Shown here: positions 17,750-26,868 of the stretch, in pieces
Layout of the letters: every line of letters begins with the position of its first letter
How positions within the stretch are numbered: the first letter of the stretch is position 1
Origin: an uncultured Dokdonia sp.
GTDB lineage: Bacteria; Bacteroidota; Bacteroidia; Flavobacteriales; Flavobacteriaceae
Length of the DNA: 64,000 bases
Direction: 5' to 3'
NCBI RefSeq assembly: GCF_947492535.1
Contig: NZ_CANLNH010000003.1
Location: 1-64,000 of the forward strand
The notes under the pieces: model-generated
The model's database searches: none
What the model saw: the letters and a program-made list of their open reading frames with translations, nothing else
What the model was told of the DNA's origin: nothing
Translations under genes and position numbers: made by a program

Positions 17750-17834
17750 TACGCTTTATCGCTTTGCTCTCCCTCTGGTCGTGAACCTGCCTGCCGGCAG
17801 GCAGGTCTCGCAAGCTCGATTTCGCGAAAGCGTA
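17750..17834. repeat. Compound 85-bp hairpin repeat with nested 20-bp palindrome
   Basis: The outer ends TACGCTTT and AAAGCGTA are inverted. Read on the minus strand it is TACGCTTTCGCGAAATCGA, then about 9 bases, then the self-complementary CCTGCCTGCCGGCAGGCAGG (17786-17805), then TTCACGACCAGAGGGAGAGC and a closing AAAGCGTA. A related form without the inner palindrome is at 61491-61552, and a minimal form with it is at 57916-57955. It sits between the NmrA-like and DUF1772 genes. Confidence 0.8.
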
Positions 17835-17844
17835 TACAGCGTTA

Positions 17845-18339
17845 TTATTTTGTGTATATAATTCCTACAACTAATAAAGCAAATGCCGTAAAAGAAGCGA
17901 TGGTACGTTGTATATGCCAACGGTTCCATGGTTTTTCAAAGGTTTCTCGTAAGTCTTTCAACTCGATAGTAGATAGCATTTCTAAAGAAACTTTGTCCAG
18001 CATTTCATTAAGCGGAACATTCTTGAAAATAGTGATCAATCCTATGCCTATAAAAAAGACAATAGCAGCTACTAAGAAGGACCAAAATGCTGCTTTGCTA
18101 GTGCCTTTATGTAGAAAAACATTTATAAAAAGTAATACTACAGGACTAAAGAATACAATCAGAAAGCTTGGATTGATAATCGCTCGATTCATGGCTTGGA
18201 ATGACTGTAAAAACCTAAGATCATCTAGCCTTCCTATCCCAGGTGTTATGGCATTAGACCAGGTAAAGCATAAACCCGCGGTTAGTCCTGTGCATAAGGT
18301 ACTTATTAATAGTATCCAGGTTTTGAATGAAACTTCCAT
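17845..18339 (-). CDS. DUF1772 (anthrone oxygenase-like) membrane protein
   Basis: A 164-residue integral membrane protein. I take the ATG at 18339 (MEVSFKTW) because the upstream ATG at 18369 lies within the preceding gene. There are four hydrophobic helices: 'WILLISTLCTGLTAGLCFTW', 'FLIVFFSPVVLLFINVFL', 'AAFWSFLVAAIVFFIGIGLI' and 'ASFTAFALLVVGIIY'. 'AGLCFTWSNAITPGI', 'FLQSFQAMNRAI' and 'FEKPWNRWHIQRT' match the DUF1772 family. The family includes anthrone oxygenase-like proteins, but bacterial members are uncharacterised. The gene is two bases from the haem-protein gene, indicating co-transcription. Confidence 0.85.
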   Translation of the reverse strand: MEVSFKTWILLISTLCTGLTAGLCFTWSNAITPGIGRLDDLRFLQSFQAMNRAIINPSFLIVFFSPVVLLFINVFLHKGTSKAAFWSFLVAAIVFFIGIGLITIFKNVPLNEMLDKVSLEMLSTIELKDLRETFEKPWNRWHIQRTIASFTAFALLVVGIIYTK

Positions 18340-18341
18340 AG

Positions 18342-18692
18342 TTATTGATTTTGTGCGGTCGTAATCCACGTTAGTAATTGTTGATATTCTGTATGAGTGA
18401 GCTTTATTTTCTTGCCTTTAGGCATTCTCTTTTTGACAAATACCTGCGTATAGATATCATCTGCCCAAGACGTCATGTTTTCTAGAGTAAATACACGTCT
18501 CTTATTACGTTTTATATGACAGGTGTTGCATTTGTTATCGAGTATGCGATATGCTGCTACTTTTGTAGTGTCTGCTTTCGTACTTTTAGATGCTATAGCG
18601 GCTATATTTTCTGATCTTATATAAGAAGTTTCAGAAGAGGTAGTGAGTGATAGTGTAATCCCAATTATGAGTTTTATCAGTGTTGTCATCAT
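18342..18692 (-). CDS. Small exported c-type haem protein
   Basis: A 116-residue protein with an N-terminal signal or anchor helix ('MMTTLIKLIIGITLSLT') and one haem-binding CxxCH motif, CNTCH. A later Met in 'VKKRMPKG' is the likely distal ligand; 'LLTWI' near the end fits a small cytochrome c fold. It should act in the periplasm as an electron carrier or haem sensor. It directly precedes the DUF1772 gene and lies downstream of the AraC gene on the same strand. Confidence 0.8.
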   Translation of the reverse strand: MMTTLIKLIIGITLSLTTSSETSYIRSENIAAIASKSTKADTTKVAAYRILDNKCNTCHIKRNKRRVFTLENMTSWADDIYTQVFVKKRMPKGKKIKLTHTEYQQLLTWITTAQNQ

Positions 18693-18784
18693 TGTATTTG
18701 TTTGTTATTTTGATGATACAAAGATGCGGGGAGATGACTCGAATCATTTATTCGGGCGGAAGTTTGATTTGTTCGAAAAGTGCA

Positions 18785-19639
18785 TTATTTGATTTGACTG
18801 GGTCTGTAACCAAATTTTTTAGCAAACGCATTAGAGAAAGAACTCAAACTATCATAGCCTACTTGCCAAGCAGCTTCTTGCACTGTTGCTTTTTGTTCAC
18901 TAATAAGGGAGTGTGCTGTAGAAAGACGTTCATTTTGTAAGTATTTGAACACAGGAACTCCAAATACTGCTTTAAACTCTTTTTTCAGTTTGGTCGTATT
19001 GAGACCAATTTGTTTAGAAAGTTCTGTAAGTGATGGCGGGTTTTCTAAATCGCCTATAAGAATATCTTTCACTTGATTGAGTTTGTCACAGTGATTTGAT
19101 CTTGAGGATGTTTCTTGCAAAAGGGCTAGCTGACCAAAGAAGTGAGAGAGAAGTGCCGTAATCTGACTTCTAAAAAACATCATTTTTGTTTTCCCTTCAT
19201 ATTGATTTGCAAAGATATTATCTACAATGCGTTGCATGTCTGGGGTCATAAAGAAGCTTGGTCCTTCTACATAATGATCTTTGGGATGCACTAACTCTTG
19301 CAATACATCTTTAAAAATTTCACCTTCTTGATGAGGTAATTGATCCAGATTACGCAATGCCGTAGCCACAACAATACATTCTAAGTTTTTATGAGGTGAG
19401 ATAGTATGTTCAAAGGTTACTTGGTCATCTGCATAAAAGGAGAGAGCCAAGCCTTTTGTATGTTTAAATTCTTTGTTTTTTTGACCATATTTAACGGCAA
19501 GATCTACATTTCCAGAACCATAAAATGCAACAGCAATAAGAGGCTCTTCAAAATGACATGCATCTACTTCTTGAGTAGTAGCTTGGGCTTCTTCTACCAA
19601 AATGATAAAGTCATTGATATGTATAAAATCACGTGTCAT
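18785..19639 (-). CDS. AraC-family transcription regulator
   Basis: A 284-residue regulator with a poorly conserved N-terminal sensing part (1-180) and two C-terminal helix-turn-helix units. 'PSLTELSKQIGLNTTKLKKEFKAVFG' is the first and 'TVQEAAWQVGYDSLSSFSNAFAKKFG' the second; 'YRPSQIK' closes the domain as in typical AraC proteins. The three small genes downstream on the same strand (18692 to 16850) are plausible targets. Note that 'NAFAKKFG' is natural AraC sequence, not a copy of the interspersed palindrome. Confidence 0.92.
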   Translation of the reverse strand: MTRDFIHINDFIILVEEAQATTQEVDACHFEEPLIAVAFYGSGNVDLAVKYGQKNKEFKHTKGLALSFYADDQVTFEHTISPHKNLECIVVATALRNLDQLPHQEGEIFKDVLQELVHPKDHYVEGPSFFMTPDMQRIVDNIFANQYEGKTKMMFFRSQITALLSHFFGQLALLQETSSRSNHCDKLNQVKDILIGDLENPPSLTELSKQIGLNTTKLKKEFKAVFGVPVFKYLQNERLSTAHSLISEQKATVQEAAWQVGYDSLSSFSNAFAKKFGYRPSQIK

Positions 19640-19777
19640 GAGTCTTTGTAAAAGTATCGTATAAATGCATGCTAAGGTGGCGCATTGTTAATTATTCACA
19701 ATCTATACATCTTTAAAAATACTAAAAAAACCTATTTTAAAAGTTTGTATTACTATATTTAGAAAAATTTTCTACAT

Positions 19778-21148
19778 ATGCATAAACGGCTCCTTTCAAT
19801 ACTTTTCACTATAGGAATTAGCACTTTTATATGGTCACAAGAACAGGATAATATTGTCTTTAGCGGAGGCGTTGAGGCCTTCGGATATCTATCTAACGAA
19901 GAATTGCCATTTTGGACATTTACAAATACATATGGACGATTGGGACCCGAGACAAATGGATTGGTATACGCTTTCGCGAAAGCGGACTACGCCTTATCTC
20001 CTAATAGTTCTATAGTTATTAAAGCATCGGGAGTTGGACGTGATGGAATAGATCCTAGTGTGCAAAGAGCTGAGTTGTATGCACGTTTTAAAAATTCATG
20101 GATTGATATTACAGTGGGATCCAAAGATTTTACTGATAACACCTATGAATTATCTAGTGTAAGAAGAAATATTTTATTTTCATCAAATACACGTGCATTA
20201 CCAGGTATTATCATTCAAAATGCATCTCCAATTACATTGTTTAAAAATGTATCGGTAGATGGTGCTATTGCACATTTTATGCTTAATGATGATCGTTTTG
20301 TAGATAATGTAAATGTACATTATAAAAACATATATTTTAATTGGGATATCAGTACGAGTAGTAGTTTACGTTTTGGATTGCAACATGTTGCACAATGGGG
20401 AGGGAATTCTCCTTTGCGGGGAGAACAACCTGATGGGTTATCTGATTTAGTAAAGATCTTTTTTGGAAGTGGCGGAGGAGAAAATGCTAGCTTTGGAGAT
20501 CAAGTAAATGCATTAGGAAACCATATAGGTTCTTATAGTATTGAGTATAAGAAAAGAAATACTGATGGAATAGATTTTGATGTCTACTATCAATCACTAT
20601 TTGAAGACCGTTCTGGTATAGAACTCAATAACTTCCCTGATGGGGTTTGGGGTATTTCTGTATCTCCTAAATCTTCTAAATTGTTTAAAACATTTTTATA
20701 TGAATATGTTCAAACAGTATCTCAAAGTGGTAGTCCTAGAGCTGTTCAAAATGGAGGGCAACAAAGCGGAGGCGATAACTACTTTATCAATGGCACATAT
20801 AGATCTGGATGGACGTATGAAGGGAGAACTATAGGCTTGCCTTTTATAACAATAGCTCCAAGTGTAGAAGGGTTAAGTAATGCCACGAATAATAGAAGTA
20901 TAGCGCACCATTTAGGAGTCGCAGGAGGTTTTTGGAAGCTAAACTATCAATTAAAGCTTACATATCTTGAGAATTTAGGAACATTTGCAGTGCCTAGATC
21001 TCCTAGAGATACTTTTGTGTATAGTTATTTTAAAACACTACTTCCAGTAGAAAATATAGGCGTCTTTAGTGCAGAGATAGGCGCCGATTTTAACGAAAAT
21101 CGAGATACATTTTTCGGTGTAGGAATAGGGTATAGGTATACTTTTTAA
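19778..21148 (+). CDS. Wzi-like capsule assembly outer-membrane protein
   Basis: A 456-residue protein with a signal peptide (MHKRLLSILFTIGISTFIWSQ), then alternating beta-strand sequence ending in an aromatic residue (YRYTF), the pattern of an outer-membrane barrel. 'FWTFTNTYGRLGPETNG', 'ELYARFKNSWIDITVGSKDF' and 'RSGWTYEGRTIGLPFI' match the capsule assembly Wzi family, which helps attach exported polysaccharide to the cell surface. It stands alone, 37 kb from the polysaccharide genes, with opposite-strand genes on both sides. A perfect palindrome at 19970-19983 encodes AFAKA in an early strand. Confidence 0.85.
   Translation: MHKRLLSILFTIGISTFIWSQEQDNIVFSGGVEAFGYLSNEELPFWTFTNTYGRLGPETNGLVYAFAKADYALSPNSSIVIKASGVGRDGIDPSVQRAELYARFKNSWIDITVGSKDFTDNTYELSSVRRNILFSSNTRALPGIIIQNASPITLFKNVSVDGAIAHFMLNDDRFVDNVNVHYKNIYFNWDISTSSSLRFGLQHVAQWGGNSPLRGEQPDGLSDLVKIFFGSGGGENASFGDQVNALGNHIGSYSIEYKKRNTDGIDFDVYYQSLFEDRSGIELNNFPDGVWGISVSPKSSKLFKTFLYEYVQTVSQSGSPRAVQNGGQQSGGDNYFINGTYRSGWTYEGRTIGLPFITIAPSVEGLSNATNNRSIAHHLGVAGGFWKLNYQLKLTYLENLGTFAVPRSPRDTFVYSYFKTLLPVENIGVFSAEIGADFNENRDTFFGVGIGYRYTF
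19970..19983. repeat. Palindromic repeat inside the Wzi-like gene
   Basis: Perfect GCTTTCGCGAAAGC, preceded by TAC and followed by G; read in frame as Ala-Phe-Ala-Lys-Ala. Confidence 0.85.
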
Positions 21149-21213
21149 CTAGAAATAGTTCTATGGGGAAGTTATAAATATTTAGAATACATCATAAAAA
21201 GGAATCCCTATAA

Positions 21214-22323
21214 CTATTCATCTAATCCGGTAATATCTTTTTTGATATGACTATGATCTTCGATGTCAGTAAATATATGGGTTCCATTTTGAATAACTAC
21301 ATTCTTACCAATAGTAAGCCCTAAAAAGATAGTAGCCCCCATTCCTATAATACTATCTTCTTTGATTGTAACTCCTCCCGCAATAATAGCACCTGGAGCA
21401 ATATGTACATTGTCACCTATAACAGTGTCATGAGAGATGATACTTCCAGAATTGATAATACAATTATTACCAACTGTTACATTACTTCCTATAATGGCTC
21501 CTTGCATGATTTGATTTCCTTCACCTAATTGTACAGAAGGTTCAACCGAAGCAGATGGGTGTATAATATTAGGTACGTAGAGCCCTTTTTCTTTTAGCGA
21601 TAGGAATATCTTTTTTCGCATTCCTTTACGTAAAACACCTCCTATTCCTAAAATAATATTTTGAAGTCCTTTTTGTGCAAGTTGATCTACGGTTAGTAAA
21701 TTTCCAATAACAGGAATATCTAAAACAGGAGTGTTTAGTGGAATATTATCATCTACCACTCCAATCATAGTATGTGTTTTAGTTTGTTTAATAATTTCAA
21801 TACACACTTTTGCATGACCTCCACCACCAAATATGAGCACACTCCCTTTATCTAATTGGATGTCATCTACAGTACTGGGGGAATGTAAACTATGTATATA
21901 ATCTTCTACATCTGCACGAGTAATCATAGATAGACCTTTAAAAACGGCAATATCAATAGTATGTTGATCTATTAATTTTTGTGCAGGTTTTGAGATTTTT
22001 ATGGTTTTGTCTTGGGTGTCTTTTTTAATTTCTTTTGGTTTATTTACAAACCGAAACCAGTCGTTATAAGAAAATGTTTCTTCTTCTGCGATGACAGCAA
22101 TCGTTTGACCAATAGATATTTCTTCATTTTCATTGGCATCAAAAAATACATATCCCTTAGTAGGAGCTTCTATATCAATAGCTGTTTTAGATGTTTCAAA
22201 ACAGAGTATTAGATCACCTTCTTCTACCCATGATCCATGATCTGTGTATAATTCTATCACTTTATAAAAATCGTCGTTAACGCCTTCTTTACGTACAATA
22301 ATGGGAGCTACATTATTTTGCAT
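21214..22323 (-). CDS. Lipoyl domain + E3-binding domain + NeuD/PglD-type acyltransferase fusion
   Basis: A 369-residue protein with an unusual domain order. Residues 5-80 form a biotinyl/lipoyl domain; 'ETSKTAIDIEAPTKGYV' aligns with the ETDKA lipoyl turn, so Lys46 should be lipoylated. Residues 110-143 ('SKPAQKLIDQHTIDIAVFKG...ITRADVEDYI') match the peripheral subunit-binding domain of E2 proteins. From about 160 ('LIFGGGGHAKV') the sequence is a PglD/NeuD Rossmann part and then a left-handed beta-helix acyltransferase with hexapeptide repeats and the catalytic-type His in 'IISHDTVIGDNVHIAPGA'. It thus looks like an E2 whose usual acyltransferase core is replaced by a sugar-acetyltransferase type. 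Its start overlaps the E1 stop by 11 bp, implying coupled translation. Direct transfer of an acyl group from lipoyl to a small acceptor is inferred. Confidence 0.85.
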   Translation of the reverse strand: MQNNVAPIIVRKEGVNDDFYKVIELYTDHGSWVEEGDLILCFETSKTAIDIEAPTKGYVFFDANENEEISIGQTIAVIAEEETFSYNDWFRFVNKPKEIKKDTQDKTIKISKPAQKLIDQHTIDIAVFKGLSMITRADVEDYIHSLHSPSTVDDIQLDKGSVLIFGGGGHAKVCIEIIKQTKTHTMIGVVDDNIPLNTPVLDIPVIGNLLTVDQLAQKGLQNIILGIGGVLRKGMRKKIFLSLKEKGLYVPNIIHPSASVEPSVQLGEGNQIMQGAIIGSNVTVGNNCIINSGSIISHDTVIGDNVHIAPGAIIAGGVTIKEDSIIGMGATIFLGLTIGKNVVIQNGTHIFTDIEDHSHIKKDITGLDE

Positions 22324-24370
22324 AATAGGTTTCTTTTATTTTTGTTAAAATTGAATTTTCATTAGGAATGACATTCAATTCAGATTGATATGAACTAGGT
22401 ATAATATTGTTGTTTGCTATTCTATTAAATGCTTTGAGAGGTATATTACGTTCCATAATTAATGCTGCAATTTCTGAGCTATAGGATGCGATATTTGTTC
22501 CTTCTTCTACAGTTAATAGACTTTGTGTATGTTCTATAGATTGTATAATAGGTGTTATATTTATAGGATTGATTTGCGTAGTGCAAATAATCTCACAAAG
22601 AATTTCTTCTTCTTCAAAAGCAAGCTCTACTGCCTTTTCAACATCTTCTAATAGTTCTCCATAACAGAGTACAGTAATATCTGGCACTCTATTTTGAGGA
22701 GTTATTTTCACCGTAGGATACTTTTCATTACTCACTACAACGTCATAGCCTATAAGTGCTTGTTTTTGGATACGTTTGGTATATAATACCTTGTTTTCAA
22801 TAACAATGGTAGGATTGGTCTCTGTAAAAACAGCTTGATATATATCTTTTGGCGGAATTCTATAATTAAGCGCAACTATAGATAAGTCCGTAATTCCTAA
22901 AAAATGTTTTTCTAGTGATTGACTATGCGTAGGGCCATACCCTCGTTTTCCTCCCATAGGAGTTCTAATTATTAAAGGAATAGATACTTGACCGTTACAC
23001 ATTCTATGAAATTTACATGCATGATTATACAATTGGTCAAATGTTAGCGTCATAAAGTCGCCAAACATGATTTCGATAATAGGGAGCATGCCTCCTATTG
23101 ATAAACCAGTACCTACTCCCGTAATAGCTGCCTCTGAAATAGGAGTGTTTTTTACATTACTAAAGTGCTCACTTAAGTCTTTAGAAACTTTAAATGCACC
23201 TCCATATGGAGATGATGTCCATGGAGTTACATATTCAATATCTTCTCCTAACATAATGGTGTTTTCTTCCTTTTCAAATTGTGTTCGCAATGCTTCATGA
23301 ATTAATTCATTTATTCTTTTATCACTTTGAACTTCTTCTTGTTTTGAATAGGTTACCTTGCTATGCGCAGAAGGTATAGGAAGAATATTATTTGTAAACG
23401 GAGAACGTTGTGCCTTATCTAATGCTTCATTAATTTGAGTATTTATTTCTAGAAGTACAGGCACTAACGCGTCACTGTTTTTTTCTAATTCTTTATTTAG
23501 AATATCTTTTATTTCATACTGTTTAATCTCTTCAGGATTTCTGTTATCATCTCCTTTAGAATGTGAGTATAGACGATAGGTATCTACTTCAACAAAAACG
23601 GCCTTTTTATCTTTTCGCGAAAGCGTAGTAGCTTTTTCAAAAGTGGTAAGCAAATGTGCAATATCCCACGTATTGGATGTTAGGTATTCTAACCCAAAAC
23701 CAATGGCTCTATCTTTTATAGATCCAGAGAATGTCTGTTCTATAGAAGTAGATTGTGCTACTTTATTATTTTCGAGAACAAATACAATAGGGAGTTCCCA
23801 TAGGGAGGCTAAATTAAAGGCTTCATAAATGATACCTTCTCCTAACGTTCCGTCACCAATATAACATACAACAAGGTTATCATTTACCTTAATCTTATTA
23901 GCTAATGCGATACCTACACCAATAGGTGTCATTCCTCCTTGAATACCATTGGAAATATGATTGTGTGTGTAGAAATGCTGGCTCCCCCCAATACCAGCAC
24001 ACACACCACCTTCTCTTCCCATTAATTCTGAGAAGAAACTCACTAAATCTTCATTACGAGATAAAAAATGCCCATGCCCGCGATGATTTGATAACACATG
24101 ATCATCATCTTTTAGAAATTCTGCAGCACATACTCCTATCAATTCTTGCCCTATGCAAGTATGTACAGTTCCATTAATTTTACCATCTTGAAAAAGTTCT
24201 AAAAGCTTTTGCTCTACCGAACGAATAAGGAGGCTTTTTTTAATGATTCTATGTCTAGTTTTTTCTGTCATTAGATGTTCCTGAAAATGCGTATATGAGG
24301 ATTGTTTATCTTTTTTAAAGATGGCAGTTGTATTTGTATATGTTTTGTTATTTATAGTTACTACTGCCAT
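22313..24370 (-). CDS. Fused E1 alpha/beta 2-oxoacid dehydrogenase (TPP enzyme)
   Basis: A 685-residue thiamine diphosphate enzyme joining E1 alpha and E1 beta in one chain. The alpha part has 'GKINGTVHTCIGQE', 'NHRGHGHFL' and the TPP/Mg motif 'GDGTLGEG...ENNK'. The beta part (from about 345) has 'LGEDIEYVTPWTSSPYGGAFKVS', 'TPISEAAITGVGTGLSIGG', 'EIMFGDFMTLTFDQL' and 'TPMGGKRGYGPTHSQS'. E1 decarboxylates a 2-oxo acid and reductively acylates a lipoyl domain; the partner here is evidently the lipoyl fusion protein encoded next. The 2-oxo acid is unknown. The first 33 residues are non-canonical, and an ATG at 24271 (MTEKTRHR) is an alternative start. An imperfect palindrome copy (23612-23627) encodes LSRK in the linker before beta. 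Confidence 0.88.
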   Translation of the reverse strand: MAVVTINNKTYTNTTAIFKKDKQSSYTHFQEHLMTEKTRHRIIKKSLLIRSVEQKLLELFQDGKINGTVHTCIGQELIGVCAAEFLKDDDHVLSNHRGHGHFLSRNEDLVSFFSELMGREGGVCAGIGGSQHFYTHNHISNGIQGGMTPIGVGIALANKIKVNDNLVVCYIGDGTLGEGIIYEAFNLASLWELPIVFVLENNKVAQSTSIEQTFSGSIKDRAIGFGLEYLTSNTWDIAHLLTTFEKATTLSRKDKKAVFVEVDTYRLYSHSKGDDNRNPEEIKQYEIKDILNKELEKNSDALVPVLLEINTQINEALDKAQRSPFTNNILPIPSAHSKVTYSKQEEVQSDKRINELIHEALRTQFEKEENTIMLGEDIEYVTPWTSSPYGGAFKVSKDLSEHFSNVKNTPISEAAITGVGTGLSIGGMLPIIEIMFGDFMTLTFDQLYNHACKFHRMCNGQVSIPLIIRTPMGGKRGYGPTHSQSLEKHFLGITDLSIVALNYRIPPKDIYQAVFTETNPTIVIENKVLYTKRIQKQALIGYDVVVSNEKYPTVKITPQNRVPDITVLCYGELLEDVEKAVELAFEEEEILCEIICTTQINPINITPIIQSIEHTQSLLTVEEGTNIASYSSEIAALIMERNIPLKAFNRIANNNIIPSSYQSELNVIPNENSILTKIKETYYAK
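23612..23627. repeat. Variant palindromic repeat inside the E1 gene
   Basis: TTTTCGCGAAAGCGTA, matching the interspersed family with one changed base on the left arm. The protein reads Leu-Ser-Arg-Lys here. Confidence 0.7.
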
Positions 24371-24409
24371 ATTTATACTTTTATATATGATGCAATATCT
24401 AGACTTCTA

Positions 24410-26716
24410 TTAAAATGTCACAGATAATTTGACTCTAGCGGAAAATGGAGTCCCAGGAGTGAACGTGATCTCTTCAACTGGATTTGCTTCATTAAATAAT
24501 CGAGTCTCTGTTGCAAATTGTGTCTCGTTCCATTCGGTATCAAATAGGTTTTCTACAATTAAACCTATATTCCAACCTTTCGCAAACGCGTAATTAGCAT
24601 TTAAATCGGTGACAAAGTAGCCCTCTGCTACAATAGAATTATCTTCATTTGCAGGTCTGTCTTTGATATATCTATACGATAAATTTCCAGAAAACTTTCC
24701 TAAGTTTTGTACTGTTATACTTCCAGATGAGGTAAGATCTGGAGCTAGTGGAATAAAGTCTTGTCCATCTACTTCATCGATACTTCTGGCATAGGTATAG
24801 TTAACATCTGCATTGGCATATAACCACTTGTTAATTTGATATCTCGCTCCAAATTCTACACCTAATCGTCTTGATCTACCGCTTGGTTCTACTACAGCAG
24901 CATCACCTACATATACAAACTCTTGCTCAAGTGAAAGTCCCCATAATGTTGCATTTAATACTAATCCATTTACTGGTTTTACAATAGTACCTAAATCTAC
25001 TCCAAAAGCAGAAGGAAGCGTTTCTTCTCCAGTTCCTGCAGTCACAACTCTAGAATCATTTGAATGAAATCCAAAACCTGCTTTTGCAAAGAGTTGTAAT
25101 TGCGAATTTGGTGTAAATACGGTATTAAATTTTGGACTGAAAATAACGTCATCTTCACTTATATTATCTATATCTAAATCAGGATTTAAGAAACCAAAAG
25201 GATTTAAAAAGTCTACATAATCAAACTCGAAATAATCAATACGTAGTCCAGGGTTGAATGTCCAATTTCCTACTTTATACGTAGCACTTGCAAATCCATA
25301 TGCATTTACTTCGTCTATATCACCAAATGCAAGTCTTTCTAAGAGTACTCTTCTATCACGTGTACGTGATAATTCTACATCATTATTGTCGTCATATCTA
25401 AACCCTAATCCAGCATTAAAGCGCAATCTATTACGTTCATTCTTTTGGTCAAAGGTATGTTCATAGACCGTTTCTGCTCCAAAGAGAGTACGCCCTTCTT
25501 GCTGACGAATCTGGTCTCCATTTTCTGGATCTTCTAAGAAAAAAGTAAAGTTAGAGTAGAGTTCAAAATTATATCGAGATAAGAATGCTTTTGTCTTTAA
25601 TTCTTGATGCTCACTCAACTGTTTTCTATGATTAAGCCATATGTTTGATCTGCTTGTAAGCCCTCCTTCAGTATCATCAATAGCTCCAAATCTAGAAATT
25701 AATCCTTGATCTACAGCTCGCTGTGGAATTTGCCCTGAAGCATTCCATTTACTTTGAAAGTGAGAAACAGAAAGAGTTAATTCTTCATCGTCAAAATTAT
25801 TGAAGTTATAACGTCCCATCACATTGATACGGTTAAAATCCTGAGGAGAGTCAAAGACACCATCAGTAAGTACCAGTTCTGATCCAAAATAAGCATTGCT
25901 ATATTCTCCATCTAATAGCTTAATCAGACTAACAGCTCTCACAGTATTAAACTGTCCTACTTCTAAAGAAATCAAATTCTCATCTATTGCTTTTTTAGTT
26001 TTTAAACTTACATAACCAGCAGTATTAAAGTTCCCTTTATCTGCATAATAAGGGCCTTTTCCAAAATCTATATTATCTATTGTTTCTGGAATGACAAAGT
26101 GAAGATCGGCATATCCTTGACCATGTGCATGCGAAACCATGTTGACAGGCAACCCATCTACATCTATGGCTACATCTGTTCCGTGATCTATATCAAATCC
26201 GCGTAAGAAAAGTTGTTCTGCTTTTCCTCCTCCAGCATGCTGCCCTATGATCAATCCAGGGACTCTACGTAAAATCTCTTGAGCAGATTTTACAGGATTA
26301 TTCTGAACATCTATATCGACAAGACTTGTCAATGAATTTACTTCAGACACTAATACTATCTGATCTAAAGATACCGCAGCTTCCTCCATACGAATGTCTA
26401 ATATCGTATCTAGTTGTGTTTCGGTAATTGTGATTTCCTGGCTTGCATAACCCAATCCTGAAAAAGTAATAACATCACCTACAGAAATATCATTTAATTT
26501 ATAATATCCAGAAATATTGGATGATGCATATGTTCCTGATGTTTTATTATAGACAACGATGCCTTCAAGAGGGAGATCAGTCTGGCTGTCCTTAACAACT
26601 CCATTTATTTCATGCAAAGCTGTCGTTATTGGATCTATTAGTTTAGTCTCGGTTTCGGTTGCATATGTAGTACTCATCACTAAGAATAGTACGACATAAA
26701 GTATGTTTTTAAACAT
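24410..26716 (-). CDS. TonB-dependent outer-membrane receptor, probable metal uptake
   Basis: A 768-residue receptor: signal peptide (MFKNILYVVLFLVMSTTYA), carboxypeptidase-like regulatory domain ('INGVVKDSQTDLPLEGIVVYN'), plug domain (about 120-250) and a 22-strand-type barrel ending in Phe (VKLSVTF). The plug has 'LRGFDIDHGTDVAIDVDGLPVNMVSHAHGQGYADLHF', here cited as residues near 165-205, a His/Asp-rich block I associate with TonB receptors that co-occur with HupE/UreJ proteins. It lies 152 bp after the His-rich small gene and 39 bp ahead of the E1 gene on the same strand. It imports a metal, metal complex or the NRPS product (inference). The AFAK in its last third is ordinary barrel sequence. 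Confidence 0.88.
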   Translation of the reverse strand: MFKNILYVVLFLVMSTTYATETETKLIDPITTALHEINGVVKDSQTDLPLEGIVVYNKTSGTYASSNISGYYKLNDISVGDVITFSGLGYASQEITITETQLDTILDIRMEEAAVSLDQIVLVSEVNSLTSLVDIDVQNNPVKSAQEILRRVPGLIIGQHAGGGKAEQLFLRGFDIDHGTDVAIDVDGLPVNMVSHAHGQGYADLHFVIPETIDNIDFGKGPYYADKGNFNTAGYVSLKTKKAIDENLISLEVGQFNTVRAVSLIKLLDGEYSNAYFGSELVLTDGVFDSPQDFNRINVMGRYNFNNFDDEELTLSVSHFQSKWNASGQIPQRAVDQGLISRFGAIDDTEGGLTSRSNIWLNHRKQLSEHQELKTKAFLSRYNFELYSNFTFFLEDPENGDQIRQQEGRTLFGAETVYEHTFDQKNERNRLRFNAGLGFRYDDNNDVELSRTRDRRVLLERLAFGDIDEVNAYGFASATYKVGNWTFNPGLRIDYFEFDYVDFLNPFGFLNPDLDIDNISEDDVIFSPKFNTVFTPNSQLQLFAKAGFGFHSNDSRVVTAGTGEETLPSAFGVDLGTIVKPVNGLVLNATLWGLSLEQEFVYVGDAAVVEPSGRSRRLGVEFGARYQINKWLYANADVNYTYARSIDEVDGQDFIPLAPDLTSSGSITVQNLGKFSGNLSYRYIKDRPANEDNSIVAEGYFVTDLNANYAFAKGWNIGLIVENLFDTEWNETQFATETRLFNEANPVEEITFTPGTPFSARVKLSVTF

Positions 26717-26868
26717 GGTTTTTTTAATTTTTACTCAATACAATCCCTATATCACTGATTTTTCTCTTGTGATATAACTAGCTTGAGTAGTGTTTTTAAA
26801 TATGTAAATGAGTGTATCCTCAATTATGTATTCAGATACTTTTAAGCTTTATAAATGTGTATACGTAA

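Noticed and set aside
17571-18364. Reading frames containing PAGRQ or PACRQAG
   Set aside because: They are translations of the compound repeat at 17750-17834 joined to antisense sequence of real genes.
24570-24600. TTTCGCAAACGCG in the TonB receptor gene as a palindrome copy
   Set aside because: The match is too weak and the encoded AFAKGW is ordinary barrel sequence.
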